Source: Platerodrilus igneus (lineage: Eukaryota > Arthropoda > Insecta > Coleoptera > Lycidae). Taken from it: a stretch of DNA of 64,000 nucleotides. Shown piece by piece: positions 32,576 through 45,341 of this stretch. The notes beneath the pieces are model-generated. The model saw only the letters and a program-made list of their open reading frames with translations, was not told the origin of the DNA and ran no database searches. Made by a program: the position numbers and the translations under genes. The DNA is taken from the NCBI GenBank assembly GCA_036346225.1, contig JARFIW010000663.1, positions 744,001 to 808,000 of the forward strand. Direction: 5' to 3'. Each line of letters opens with the position of its first letter. Positions within the stretch are counted from its first letter, which is position 1.

Positions 32576-34255
32576 ATTGTTATTGTTATTGACTTACGCA
32601 ATAATTGTGACAAATTACATGATCAGTTCAATAACTCTACAAGTCTGCCCGTATCCATGACTTGTGCTGCTCCTTCGCACGCTTCGAATGTTGTAGGGGA
32701 ACGCCCTCGTGCTACAGAACCTTCGGATGTATTACCTATAACAATGCCTATTTCTAATTCTATTCAAAGTTATGGTCAGTTAGTGTGTAACTGAGATTTG
32801 AAATTTTTCGGTAAAGACCAGATGTCTTTGAACGCATTCTTGTTACGCGTTGTCAAATTATGTCTAACGCACAATTTTTCAACTTCTCACTTAAGTGCTT
32901 CTGGGTTCGATTTATTATCCGACGAGACGCTAATCTTATATAGGGCTTATAAAAAGTCGATAACCAAGTGGTCCGATGTTGTTCGGTTGCTGCACGAAGA
33001 ATTTCAACTTGCTAACCATGACGAAACACATAGACGTAATCAAATATACATACGTCGAATCAAATTTTGCTACAAGCCCGCTACGATTCAGAAACATACT
33101 TCTACTTGACATGATCGAACTGTTAAGATTCCTCCTACGCCTGCTGGTAGATTAAATACTTCGGTAATTTCTACTGTTCCTATTCCTGTGTCTACTTCTA
33201 CTCATAAGGTCACATGCTTCAATTGCGATCAACCTGGTCATTCGACACGTTGTATCCGTCCTTAAGTACTGCATTGCTATGGTTGTGGACACAAAAGTAC
33301 TCGACGCATTTGTCCGCATGGCAACCAAGTTTCTTCTGCTTCTGGTTCTGCGTCCTCGTCTGTACTTCAATCCGGTCATCCTACTAATATTACCAAAACA
33401 TGACATCCTTTGACAAATATGTCTTCGAACAATACTCCGAATTCTGTCCTTTATAATTTAAACGATGATCAAATAAATCCTACGTATTCACTTCCCTCTA
33501 AGACTGTGCCTCCTCCACGAATTGAGCCCATACTTCAAATTAGTGACTTACATATAGCAACTTAAGAGTTTGTTTCCGATTTCCTAAATGATTCTACCAA
33601 AGAAATTCCTGTCGTGCCTGCAATAATAGATGTAGCTGAAGTGACGATAACTTCTAATACTGACAGAGAAGGTCCTGTTGAAATTAGTGAACCCGCCTGT
33701 TGCTGTTATTGTTCAGGTTTTACCTGATCCTGTTTCCCTACCTACTGTTGTCGAAAAAGTAGTTCCTATTATAGCTGAAGTTTTTCCTGCTTCAATTCTT
33801 TTATTAGATGTTAATAAAATTCTACCTAATTCTGTTCCTTTATGTACTGTTGCTGAAGTGTTATCGGATTCTGCTCCTTTTCCTAAGGTTGATACTTCTA
33901 CAGTCAATGCTGTTTTCTTTCCTAACGTTGATACTTTTACAGCCAATGCTGTCCCATTTTCTAACGTTAATACTCTTACAACCAATATTAAAAACAAACG
34001 GCTTTCTTCCATAACGTGTACTAAGTTTCCTAAACTACCTCTTCCAACGCCACCACCTCCTCAACCGAATATTACAACTGCTACACCCCCATTAATCCTA
34101 TTTTGTGGAAAACTACCCAACCAATACCACCCCTTGTTCCGGTAACTCAACCGATGAAAACGGATAACAAAAGTAATTATAAGCAACAATTATTCTATAT
34201 TAATTCCGAATCCGAAGATGTAAGTCGGCAAAACCCAAATGCTCTTAATCTTGTT
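32576..34255 (+). pseudogene. Ty3/Gypsy gag with zinc knuckles, fused to BEL
   Basis: The open frame of the BEL integrase continues without a stop into unrelated Gag N-terminal sequence and ends at TGA 32792-32794. Capsid sequence follows: SLNAFLLRVVKLC, LILYRAYKKSITKWSDVVRL and LLHEEFQLANHDE. At 33215-33320 two zinc knuckles occur (CFNCDQPGHSTRC, then CYGCGHKSTRRICPH) separated by a stop. The rest is Val/Pro/Thr-rich linker to about 34255. The knuckle pair resembles that of family L gag. It is non-functional because of multiple stops. Confidence 0.7.
33864..33990 (+). repeat. 39-base coding repeat in gag linker
   Basis: Three tandem units encode 13-residue repeats of the form F-P-x-V-D-T-x-T-x-N-A-V-x. 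The units differ at a few bases each. They lie in a Val/Pro-rich section of the gag remnant. Confidence 0.75.
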
Positions 34256-35859
34256 TAGTTTTCCTTCTGGCGACATTACTAGTCCTCTACGTCCCTAATT
34301 TCTATGCTGGTTACGTCCTTCCTTAAATCATGATTTCTGGACTTTACGATTTAATGTTTTTTAATGCTTTTATTGTTGTGATTAGTTTTCTCCCTCTTCT
34401 TTTGTTTTTGCTCTTGGAACTTATCCTACCCCGTGTGGGTGCAGAATTAGAATATTTCCACGGTACGACCTGCCTGTCGTAAGAGACGACGAAAGCGGTC
34501 CAGCACACACACACACACACATACACACACACACACACACGCACACACGCGCACACACACACACACACCCGCTCTCTTACACACACATATTTTAGGTTGT
34601 TCCTTTTTTCTTTAGTATTGGTACTAACTTTCTGTTCCTTTTTAGATAAGAGTTTTTTATTTCTAGTTTAGCTTCATTTCTTCTGCTGGTTTCCTTCTTG
34701 TTAGTGCACATACGAACGTAGTTAAAATTTTCGATCTGCTTCCTGTGGTTGGTGCTTTCTAGATCCTTTTCCTCTTTTTCGGTAATCACGACTTAGTCAG
34801 CTTTTAGGCCTAGTTAGCTATTTTTTCTTCGGTTTTTTGTTTAATACGATTCTTTGTTATTACAGCTTGAAGCTTTTATTTGTCAAATTGAAACATTTGT
34901 AAGGTTAGGTTGTTAATATTCAACATTAATGGCGTTATTGTATTTTTTAATCTTTAATAATTTTAGAAGATTTAATTAACAATGACATGACATAACACAC
35001 CATGGAATTTTAAATTTCCTTTGTTCCCGCAGGGTACTTTGAAACAAATCGCTTTTTTTTTGTTCGATATGTTTTGTTGGGAATTAGTTCACATATTTTC
35101 TGGGTCCTATATTTGCTTGATGGCACTGTAAATTGCGGACCAAATATCTAGAACCGACATCGACAGTCCATAACTACCTTGTCATGTACAATTTATAACT
35201 ACGCAGTGGCTAATTTGAACAATTTAAAGGCTGTTACGTTCATTTTCGTAAATAATTGATTAGTTTATATACAATAATTTTTAACTTAAATTCCTTTGGC
35301 GCTAAACACGAAAATTAATTCCGTAAATTAAAAATAACCCTTTCGCGTATTTAAAATTGCATTGTAATTAATAATAAACATCCTATATATTTTACTTGAT
35401 AAATCTTTCTGCTCCTTAGAAAAATAAATATCCTTTCTAAGAATTTCTTACCGTGGAATTTACGCCATAATTAGATAGGCGTCTTTCCAAGTATTCAATA
35501 ATTAAGGCTGGTGTGTTTTCCCTTTTTAAAGAATTCGGCGAAATTGTTTCAATAAATTAGGGTTTTCCTGTTTTATTTCCTTGAGCTTTGGTGCTTTAAC
35601 TAAACAAATGTAATATTCACTTTATGTTCGAATAGCAACAAGAAGACATCCGTCCTGCTTTGCTTCTTTCCGTTTTTTCGTTATGCGAATTTCTGGCACG
35701 CATTATCTAGCGTGCTTCCTGCGGGGGACACGTTAATTCCTTGAACTGTCGTTTCTTCTGGTAATGGGAGGCCAAACGCGTTCTTCCTGGGCGTAGGCCT
35801 ACCTACTCGCTGACGTGGACCAGCGACTGATTCAACTCCGACGTCAGTAACTCGAGGGT
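34256..35859. other. Non-coding, with CA microsatellite
   Basis: Pyrimidine-rich sequence without supported frames. A (CA)n tract, interrupted by TA and CG steps, occupies 34502-34568. CCTGCGGGGGACACG and other GC-rich words near 35720-35850 precede a GGGTGAGTTTT donor-like site at about 35857. Confidence 0.5.
34502..34568. repeat. (CA)n microsatellite
   Basis: About 33 CA dinucleotides with a few TA and CG interruptions. Confidence 0.95.
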
Positions 35860-36099
35860 GAGTTTTTTTTCTTTGTATTCGCTTCTTACTTCGGAACCAA
35901 AACGCCTGGTATTTTACCGTTCAAATATGGCATTTCTAAATTTAATTCTTGCTTACGAAAATTATTGAACTATTTTGGTATTTACTGCTCTTTTGTTACT
36001 GCTTTACCATTTGTTTATAAATCACTAAAAATATTCTAATTATTAATGTAAAAACGGTTTAAAGACTTGCGGGCACATTTGAAAATGTTGTCATTATGT

Positions 36100-36480
36100 A
36101 CGTAAATATAGGTTAAGGTTATACGTACAATGATCTATAGCTGTGGTTTTTAGGGTTGCGTTTGGTTCTTTCTTTTTTTTACTAATTACTGTCAGGAGGG
36201 TAATTACCTAAAAACTACAGCTCGCCATTTTCTTGAGTAATTTTTCTACTGTGTTGTGTAAATATTTTGTTTAATTATAAGTTCTTTCTTTTCTTTTGTA
36301 TGTTTTGTTCTGAGTGTGAATGAGGGAGTGTTTATATTTTTTTTCTATTTATTTCAGGTTTCTTTTTAATTTATATATAGGTATAAGACCCCGCCCACTC
36401 ACCGATTGAGCCCGGTCATTATTTCGTTCCTTTTCCTGGTTTTTTTTAAGTTACGTCAATGTACGTAGCAAGGCATAGCG
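36100..36480 (+). repeat. Repeat R, copy 1 (LTR- or exon-like)
   Basis: It matches 40780-41180 in order: a hairpin-forming segment, CCTAAAAAC..CAG, a TTTATTTCAG acceptor-like site (36349-36358), AAGACCCCG...CACCG-TTGAGCC, and TACGTC-ATG-ACGTAGCA at the end. A 16-base inverted repeat, AGCTGTGGTTTTTAGG at 36139 and its near-complement at 36207-36222, has one mismatch. Its role is unknown. Copy 1 directly precedes zinc-finger array 2. Confidence 0.65.
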
Positions 36481-36504
36481 GAAAACAACGATTAGTAATA
36501 TACC

Positions 36505-39290
36505 ATTTTCATGTAGCGTTTGTAACTACAAAGCATCTCAAATGGAAAAATTAAATACGCATATGAAAACGCACACTGGTGGTAAACCATACGAATATGC
36601 AATTTGTGATTAAAAATCATTTAATTTGGACTCTTTCAAGGCATCTCAAATGGATGGTCTAAAAATACACATGGGTCTACATACTGACGATAAACCATAC
36701 GAATGTACGATTTGTGATTTCAAATCATCCCAAATGGAAAATCTAAAAACACACATAAAAACTCATTTTGGCGATAAACACGTTTGTGACTACAAAGCTT
36801 CTAGAAAGGGTAGCCTAAAAATACATATGAGAACACATACTGGCGATAAACCATATGAGTGTATAATTCGTAATTTTAGAGCGTCTCAAATGGGTTGTCT
36901 AAAAATACATATGAGAATGCATTCGAATGATAATTCATATAAATGTGCGATTTGTGACTACAAGACGTCTATAAAAGGTAACTTAAAAACACATATAAGA
37001 ACACATACTGGCAATAAACCATACGAGTGTGCAATTTGTAATTTCAAGACATCTTACATGAGTTGTCTAAAAATACACATAAGACAACATACTGGCGACA
37101 AACCATACCAGTGTACGATTTGTGATTACAGGGCATCCCAAATCGGAAATCTAAAAGGACATATGAAACTACATTTTGGGGATAAACCATACCAGTGTGC
37201 GATTTGTGATTACAGGACATCACAAATGGGAAATCTAAAAGGGCATATGATACTACATTCTGGGGATAAACCATACCAATGTAACGTTTGTGACTACAAA
37301 GCTTCTAGAAAGGATAATCTAAAAATACATATGAGAAGACATACTGGCGATAAACCATACGAGTGTGCAATTTGTAATTTCAAGACATCTCAAATGAGTT
37401 GTCTAAAAATACACATGAGGCTACATACTGGCGATAAACCATACGAGTGTGCACTTTGTGACTACAAAGCATCTCATATGGGAAATCTAAAAAAACATAT
37501 AAAAGTACATTCTGATGATAAACCATACGAATGTAGTGTTTGTGGCTATAAAACATCTAATAAGGGTAGCCTAAAAATACATATGAGAACACATACTGGC
37601 GATAAACTAATGAGTGTATAATTTGCAATTACAAGGCGTCTCAAATGGGCAATCTGAAAATACATCTGAGAAAACATTCTCGAGTGATGATTCATATAAG
37701 TGTACGATTTGAGACTACAAGACATCTATAATAGGCAACTTAAAAATACATATAAGAAGACACCTTGGGATAAACCATACGAGTGTGCAATTTGTAATTT
37801 TGAGACATTTCAAATGGGTTGTTTAAAAATACACATAAGATTACATACGGGCGATAAACCTTGCGGTTGTGCGATTTGTGATTACAAGACATCTCAAATG
37901 GGAAATTAAAAAAAACATGAAAATACATCCTGACGATAAACCATACGAATGTAATGTTTGTGACTATAAAGCATTTAGTAAGGGTAGTTTAAAAATACAT
38001 ATTAGAACACATACTGGCGATAAACTATATGAGTATAATTTCTAATTACAAGGCGTCTCAAATGGGCTATCTGAAAATACATCTGAGAAAACATTCGAGT
38101 GATTATTCATATAAGTGTACATTTATAATAGGCAACTTAAAAATACATATAAGAAGACACACTGGGAATAAACCATACGAGTGTGCAATTTGTAATTTTA
38201 AGACATCTCAAATGGGTTGTCTAAAAAGGCACATAAGACTACATACTGGCGATAAGCCATACCAGTGTGCGATTTGTGATGACAGGGCATCCCAAACGGG
38301 AAATCTAAAAGGGCATATGAAACTACATTTTGGGGATAAACCATACGAATGTAACGTTTGTGACTACACAGCTTCTACAAAGGATAATCTAAAAATCCGT
38401 ATGAGAAAACATACTGGTAATAAACCATACGAGTGTGCAATTTGTAATTTCATAACATATCAAATGGGTTGTCTAAAAATACACATGAGGCTACATACTG
38501 GCGATAAACCATATGAGTGTGCAATTTGTGATTACAAGACATCTCAAATCTGAAATCTAAAAAAACATAAAAATACATTCTGACGATAAACCATACGAAT
38601 GTAATGTTTGTGACTACAAAGCTTCTAGAAAGGGTAGTCTAAAAATACATATGAGAACACACACTTGCGATAAACCATATCAGTGTATGATTTGTAATTT
38701 CAAGGCGTCTCAAATGGGCTATTTAAAAATACATATGAGGATACATAGTGGGGATTGTTCAAATTAATGTATAGTTTGTGACTATAAAACATTTAGAACG
38801 TATAGTTTAAAAATACATATGCAATCACATACTGGTGATAACCCATATGAATGTATACATACTAAGGATTATTCATATAAATGGATGGTTTGTGACTATA
38901 AAACAACAAATGGATAATCTAAAAATTCATATGATAACACATACTGACAATAAACCATATGAATGTACGATTTGTGACTACAAGGCGTCTGAAATGAGTA
39001 CTCTAAATATACAGACTGGCATTAAACAAATTGAATGTGCGAGTTGTGGTTAGAAATCATCGAATTTGCGCGTATTAAAGGCCCCTATTGGAAGACATAT
39101 GATTATAAACGATTTTCATGTAGGATTTGTGATTAAAATGCATCTCGAATGAGCAGATTAAAAATAAATATAATTACACAATTTGGCAAAAGCCAGCGGC
39201 ATATGCGGTTAGTGATAACAAAACATCCACTTTGGACTGTTTAAAAACCCCCATGAGAGAGGACGCAGATGACAAACCATTTTCATTTTT
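36505..39290 (+). pseudogene. Decayed C2H2 zinc-finger array 2
   Basis: About 30 finger modules at 84-base spacing are readable through many frames; the longest open part, 36626-37621, has 11-12 fingers. Linkers are TGDKPYEC, as in array 1, and helices repeat a few types (NFKTSQMGCL, DYRASQMGNLKGH, DYKASRKGSL). A block at about 37625-37855 recurs at 38040-38250, showing a tandem duplication of about 415 bases. Damage includes a stop at 36610, a finger lacking its first Cys region near 36775, Cys-to-Arg in CIIRN, a lost CCAT near 37610 and stops at 37907 and 38551. Modules fade out by 39290. Confidence 0.85.
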
Positions 39291-39317
39291 TGAAATGGTT
39301 GTGCTGGTATTTCATGA

Positions 39318-40031
39318 CATATGCTACACTATTCGTTCACACATTTTCGAGCACATTTTACACCCTAACACTAACAACTCAATTTCTTTGTTAATATTAG
39401 GCCAATAAAATAATTTCCTAGCTTTCGCTTTATTTTTACAATTCCAAAGTGGCTTTTATGAAGCAATACTAAGATACTTTTTCGAGTTTTCTTGGTACTA
39501 TTAAGAATAACAGACTTTCTATGATATGTATATTATTACGAATCTTAAAAGGTCTTTTGCATCAACATCAACTTTGCTAATACTTGCTGGCCATCCTTGC
39601 AAAACATAGTTCATTAATTTTAACAAAATTGTATCAGTAGTTGTTTCTTGTTGAAATTCTACTTTTTATCTTCACTTATATTTATATACTGCTGTATACT
39701 TAAAACTATATCATTTAATGAATCATCTCCATACACCTGATTTTTAAGTATGACCTGGACAACGAATCTGGTACTCTGCTATTTCATATTTTAAGAGCTT
39801 TGTTTTCATCCACTGTAACCTAGTCGAACAAATATTTCCTATACATTTATTCATAACTAATACCAGCGGCGTATGATTAATGTTTATATTTATTCTTCTA
39901 CCATAGATGTAGTAGTGAAATTTTGTTGCTGCAAAAATACAGCTAAAAATATCCTTTTTTATTTGAGAGTAATTTTTCTTTGCTTCTGTTAAACTCCGGA
40001 AAGCAAAGCATACTGGCCTTCCTTCCTGCAT
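39318..40031 (-). pseudogene. Ty3/Gypsy RNase H and integrase N-terminus
   Basis: From 40031 the minus strand reads RPVCFAFRSLTEAKKNYSQI, KKDIFSCIFAATKFHYYIYG and NHTPLVLVMNK, an RNase H whose catalytic Glu is replaced by Asp and whose third Asp is Asn. It continues with LQWMKTKLLKYEI. Downstream, 39318-39710 reads NYVLQGWPASI, IVKIKRKLGNYF, WPNINKEIELLVL and CKMCSKMC, the integrase zinc-binding domain with damage. A stop separates them. It belongs to a different Gypsy lineage from family L. Confidence 0.7.
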
Positions 40032-40779
40032 TAGACAACAGCCTTACCCATCCTTTGAGGCATGTCTGAAGGACAATTTATTTATTCATCTGGACCCCAG
40101 CACTCGGACGCTTCGCTGACTTACCTCCGTAGGTGTAATGGTCAGACGATAATAGCTGTCACTTGGAGGAATGTTATATTAGTGTTCCCATATATTAGGA
40201 GTATCTCTTTTCTTCCTACTTTTGTTGGTCGCGCGTCGCTGGTGCTCCATAGTACTTCACTACATGATTATTAGAATTTGTTCAACCGTAAATAATTTTT
40301 TTTCTTTAACACTCTGGTGTTATGAGCAAGCATAGGCAGTAATTTTTCTTTTCTATCTTTAATAATGAATACTAAATATCAAATGCGCACTTCGTATGTA
40401 AATTTCTAAAATTTGTTCTTTATAATACAACTATTTATTTATTTTCTTTTGTTGATGAAAACCGAATTCTTTTTTTTATTAATTTTTACTGTAAATATAA
40501 AATCGATGACGATGTATTTTTGAGTTGCTAGGAATCCCCCCTCTCCGCATTGGTAGTTAGCACCGGTATTTCTACGTTTCTTGTGTTATGTTTCGTCATC
40601 GTTATTCGTGCTGGTCCATTACTGTGATGTGAGATAATCGGAAGTAATAGTATTGCACTTACTGGGATCATTCTTCACTTATTTGTATGTCGGCAATTGC
40701 ATGCTCGCGATGATGATTTATAACTGTTAGTTTACCTTGATTCTTTTTCCTCATTAGTTAAGACATTGTACTGCCAATG

Positions 40780-41180
40780 AGTCATATGTAATTCTTATAT
40801 TTACAACCATTAAAAGCTGTAATTTTTAGTGTTGCAGTTGGGTTTTTTTTGTTGCATTATTGCTAAATAATGTAAGGGGTAGGTACCTAAAAACGGCAGT
40901 TCACCATGTTAAAAATAATTTTTCTTTTGATTTTGTAAATATGTATAACGTGTACTTAAGGATTGCTTATTTGTTGGAACTATTGTGTTTTTGTACATTT
41001 TTTTTTTAAATTAGAGGTTTTTCGTTTGTATATGTTTAATTGTGCATAAGTGAGTATATTTTTATTTCAGGCCTCTCTTTATTTTACATGTGCAAGACCC
41101 CGTCTATTCACCGGTTGAGCCTGACCATCTTCTTTCTTTGATTTTTTTCTCTAGGCTACGTCGATGCACGTAGCACCTTT
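40780..41180 (+). repeat. Repeat R, copy 2
   Basis: Counterpart of 36100-36480 with the same block order, acceptor-like TTTTTATTTCAG at about 41058-41069, and the end CTACGTCGATGCACGTAGCA. Its hairpin (40815-40830 with 40886-40901) has decayed. It is followed by env-like sequence rather than zinc fingers. Confidence 0.65.
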
Positions 41181-41199
41181 TTATATAACCCCTAACAAT

Positions 41200-41326
41200 A
41201 TAGTTCTGTTCGAAAAAATTGCTAATGCAAACGCATATGCAAAAGACAATGAAATCATTTTTACTGTAGAAATTCCCATTGTAGAACTTGTTACGTTTAA
41301 ACTTTTACAAGTAACTTTTTCTGCAT
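41200..41326 (+). pseudogene. Errantivirus env fragment
   Basis: The frame reads NNIVLFEKIANANAYAKDNE then IIFTVEIPIVEL. This is clearly related to the Env of the element at 9328 (ILIFEKIAIVKSYIKNNEII). Only about 40 residues remain before a stop. It documents a second env-bearing element. Confidence 0.7.
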
Positions 41327-43582
41327 GAATACGTATTCATCCTACTTATATTTAAAACACCCTAAAATTTTTCAACAAGTACGATTTCCTACCATTTGAA
41401 GTTAGTGTTAATTTATAAAATTTTCCAAGTAACTACTATATATAATATTTTGCTTTATAAAATCAAACAGCTGCTTAGAAAATTTTACGTTACAAAGTAG
41501 TTGCAATATCTTCTACCACCTACAGTGACTACATTTTAATTATAAGCTGCACATAAATGCATAGCTTTCTTCTAAAAGATAAGGCCATTTAACCATATGC
41601 CTAGTAAATGAACACTTACAATGGGTTTGTCATCTGTTATCCTGCAGCTGTGAAGATGTTTCAGAATAATAAGATTGCTTTTCTTTGTTTAAAAATCTTT
41701 TGTTAATTGCGTTATCTCTTTATTGGCAAACTGTAGATTTTTGCTTCCTTTGAAATAGAGCACATTTTACAAGAACCAGAAAAAAAACTATAGAGTCATT
41801 GCAAATGTCCAAAGAAGAGCTGAGCTTGTACACAATATGATGCGGCATCACTTAATACTTCTACCCTAGGGTATAAAAGACACCAAAGGATTTGCAGTCA
41901 AAACTCTATTTTGAATACCACTTTTTCTCTACTCAAATTGGCACCAGTGTCGCATTCTTGGCCTCCGCCTTTAAAATTGCTTCAATTTGTTTGTTAGTTT
42001 TTTTATAAAACGCGTTCTCTTATCTGATACGATTTCAAATATAGTACTGCATCATTATGAAACTTAAAAATTTGGCGTCATGTTAATTAGTATGTTTAAA
42101 AAATAAAGTCCTACTTAAGAAATCATCAATTTTTCAAACAAAATTATCATTTTGTCAAAAGCACTAGTCTTAGAGTCATGTAGTATAGTCAGGAATTTAA
42201 GAAATTTAATAACTTTGTCAATCTGCAAAACAATATACAAAGAGTATTCTATTTAAAATAATGAAGGTTTTGCTATTTGAAATTTGCAAAAGTCTAGGAA
42301 TGATTGCAAACACCCTGCATAACTAAATCGCCAAATATTTACACATTTAGCTAAAAATATCTTTGTTCATCTGTGTACCAAATATTGACTCAAAATTTTA
42401 AAACTGAACGAGCCTACACATTTTTAAATGAGGCAATGCATTTTTCCGAAGCTTCACGAAAGGAAATCGTAACTTTGTTGCGGTATTCCGTGCTTACAAG
42501 AAAGAAAGCAGCAATGTAAGTAGAGAAACTCGCCTACACCTAATACCGCAACAAAAACAGAAACAGAATAGTAAAATCGAACTCCAAAAGGATTAGAGTT
42601 CGGGCTAGCTTAAAAACGTCGTACGGTGGGATGGTTGATCTAGAAAGATAGGAATTGGAAACCTCAGAAGAAAACCATGTTAGTAAAATATACAGTCCCA
42701 AGATAATATTTACAAACGTGGAAACACATTTACGTAATCGTTCATTACAATGTGGCGTACATAAAGCGTCAATTTACATATAGTACAGTATAAACCTGAA
42801 CGTTTTAAAATATTGAGAATAAAATCTTATTATCTGAATATAAGAATACTTACAACATGGTCAAACCCCAAATATGTACAAGAAATAAAGAAATAATACA
42901 GTAATCTCTGCTTTAAATAATACTGTAACATCTGTTTTAAGAAGCGCACCTTGTAAGATTTAAGAACTTAGCATTAAATTTTGTACAGCAAGTTGTAGAC
43001 GTTAATTTACACGGAAAAGTAAACAGTAAAAAGTGCTCTAGCGCATTAAAATTTTAAATAGTACGTTGTTGACGTTAACATTAATTTATACAGAAAGGTG
43101 ACCAGTAGAAAAGTGCCCTAACGCATTAAAACTTTAAATAGCAAACTTTAACAATATGGTACATAATTGTTTGTGTTGTGAGCGTGCTTTGGGTAACGTA
43201 AGGGCTGCAAGCAAAACGAAAAGAAGTGTTTATCTTCCAAAAGAGCAACACAAATAAAGCAAACAGATAAATACACTGTACCTGGAGCTGTATTCTCTTT
43301 GGTAACATCTGGGGGTGAGGAAATGCGTGTGTGCTTGTTTGCGGCTTCGTACTGGTGACACCAACTTAAGTATACTAGCATAAAACGCATTTTATAGGCG
43401 CCATTTTACAACGCTCAAAAGACGTTGTATAACAGAAAAATCGTGTACGTTAGAGCGACGAACAAGTAGGTAGAAGGATGAAGAAGTAAGAGAGCTTTTT
43501 CAAAGCTGGACTTTTATTTTTACAACTTCAAAACCGTGGAAAAAATAACATAAAGCCACTCCCAGCAATAAAATGTTGCAAG
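41327..43582. other. AT-rich intergenic DNA, no gene seen
   Basis: No frame with recognisable motifs. Between 42990 and 43140 a segment of about 75 bases (GTTAA-TTTA-ACGGAAAAGT...AGTGC-CTA-CGCATTAAAA) occurs twice. GGTGTCACCAGTACGAAG on the minus strand at about 43352-43370 resembles a Gypsy primer site but has no LTR beside it. The (TA)n tract starts at about 43586. Confidence 0.4.
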
Positions 43583-43621
<39 letters not shown>

Positions 43622-43623
<2 letters not shown>

Positions 43624-45296
43624 CTGTAATTATGGGTTAGTTTAGAGGTAGGTTAAGTAATAGGGGTCGTAGAATAAACAAAAGAAACTCCCAAGTAACA
43701 AAAGCACATGATTACAGATATTAGAAGAGTAAATAGGTCATTATAAATATTATTAGTTGAGAGCACACTGTATATAGCAGCACAAGCGATTAAAATGCAT
43801 ATCCAAGAGTAGCTACGAGCAAAAATAAGAATTTAAAAATGTAACGAAACGCATTGAAATTAAATCAATAAAAAACCTGTATAAATTGGCTTGATAAATA
43901 TTCAAAAAATGCGTTAATATATCAGCACAAACGCAGGCAGAAATTATGCATTATTTGAAAAGCGTACGTGATATAAAAGTATTACATTTGTTCAAAAATC
44001 CAATTTACCTAGGAAATAAACAAACATCAAATTTATTCCATTTGGATTAGAATAAAACCAACAACAATAATACGTGCTTTGATGAACGAAGATTCCTGGG
44101 ATTTCTGAATTAAATGTGAGGTATAATAATGAATTACGTGACAAATTGAGCAGTGCTTCATGCAATTGAACTATACAATTGGTAAAGTTTCCCAAAATAA
44201 CAAGAGATAAGACATGAAGTATCGACCAGCACATGGAGTCAACGAATCGCAAACAAAAGGGGTTGGTCCTATAAATATGATGACAATTGAACAACGAGTT
44301 AGTTTACTTGTGAAACTGGGCAGTCACTATACTTGAAAGTGCTAAATATTTACGTGAACAGTTAATTAAATTAAAGTGAAAAATTATTTTAAAAGAGTGT
44401 ATAATTGTGCAAGCGAGCCGTACTTCTAAAAACGTAAGTAGATCAGATTTAATGAAATTATACCATTTCTAATAATAAATAAAACAGGGCGCTAAATAAC
44501 GATCCTAATAAAGATCTTGTTACGACTCCTGTTAAAACTTTTAATAACGATCAATTGCGATCTTAAATACAATTTTGGATACGAGACTCTGGAGAATGCT
44601 GCCTGTTAAAGCAATTTGATAATCTCTAAAAATGGTAAATATTCTATTACGGAAATGAAGAACCTTTCATTGGAATACACTCACCAATAACGATTTGGAT
44701 ACTAATTTGGTTGTATGTCGACTTTAAATTAGACTCAGAACATTCAGACTAGACACGAAAATTCTTGGGGATGCAGAGCACCTACTGAACCACTTCAGGT
44801 TAGATATTTCGATATGATTTATTTTTATAAACTGTTTTTATCTCAATAATAATTCAGAAATGTAAGAGTCGACAAAGTGGGGTTTCTTAGATAAATTTAT
44901 GAAAGGCAATAGGCATCTTAAAACGTTTCAAAAGGTCTCCAAATGTAATAAAAAGCTCGTTTTGCTGGCTTTATTTTCTAAAAATCTGACATGTAAATAA
45001 TTTAAAAAGGGAGAAGATATTTAAAAAGGTTGTAAATATTTAATCATTATATTGTAGAATTGCTTTATTTAATTGAATCAGCTAGTCGAGGCAAAGAGAT
45101 TTATAAATTAACATATCTACAAGTGCATGAGTAATAAAAGAATAAATCACAGCATAAATATATCTGCCCAACCGAGGGGCGAGAATAACAAGGGTTTTAT
45201 TTTTCCTACAGAAAGATAACACCACATAAATAGCTCGACCCAATCGTGGGGCTAGATATTAATATAATAACAAGGTGCTAACAGGGGTTAACACAG

Positions 45297-45298
<2 letters not shown>
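43622..45298 (+). repeat. LTR-like unit F (Y-type start)
   Basis: It starts TGCTGTAATTATGGGTTAG after (TA)n, similar to the Y units, and ends CACAGCA (45292-45298) before the next (TA)n. Two primer-site-like cassettes lie at the end: TGCCCAACCGAGGGGCGAG at 45165, preceded by CACAGCA, and CGACCCAATCGTGGGGCTAG at 45236. TGCTGT and ACAGCA form short terminal inverted repeats. No protein-coding content. Confidence 0.55.

Positions 45299-45338
<40 letters not shown>

Positions 45339-45341
<3 letters not shown>

Noticed and set aside
34344..34586. Cys/Val-rich minus-strand protein
   Set aside because: It is the translation of the (CA)n microsatellite.
43352..43370. Primer-binding site GGTGTCACCAGTACGAAG on the minus strand
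   Set aside because: No LTR terminus beside it and no gag or pol follows; resemblance alone is not enough.
43992..44294. 100-codon minus-strand frame in unit F
   Set aside because: No recognisable domain, AT-rich composition, and placement inside an LTR-like repeat; probably chance.
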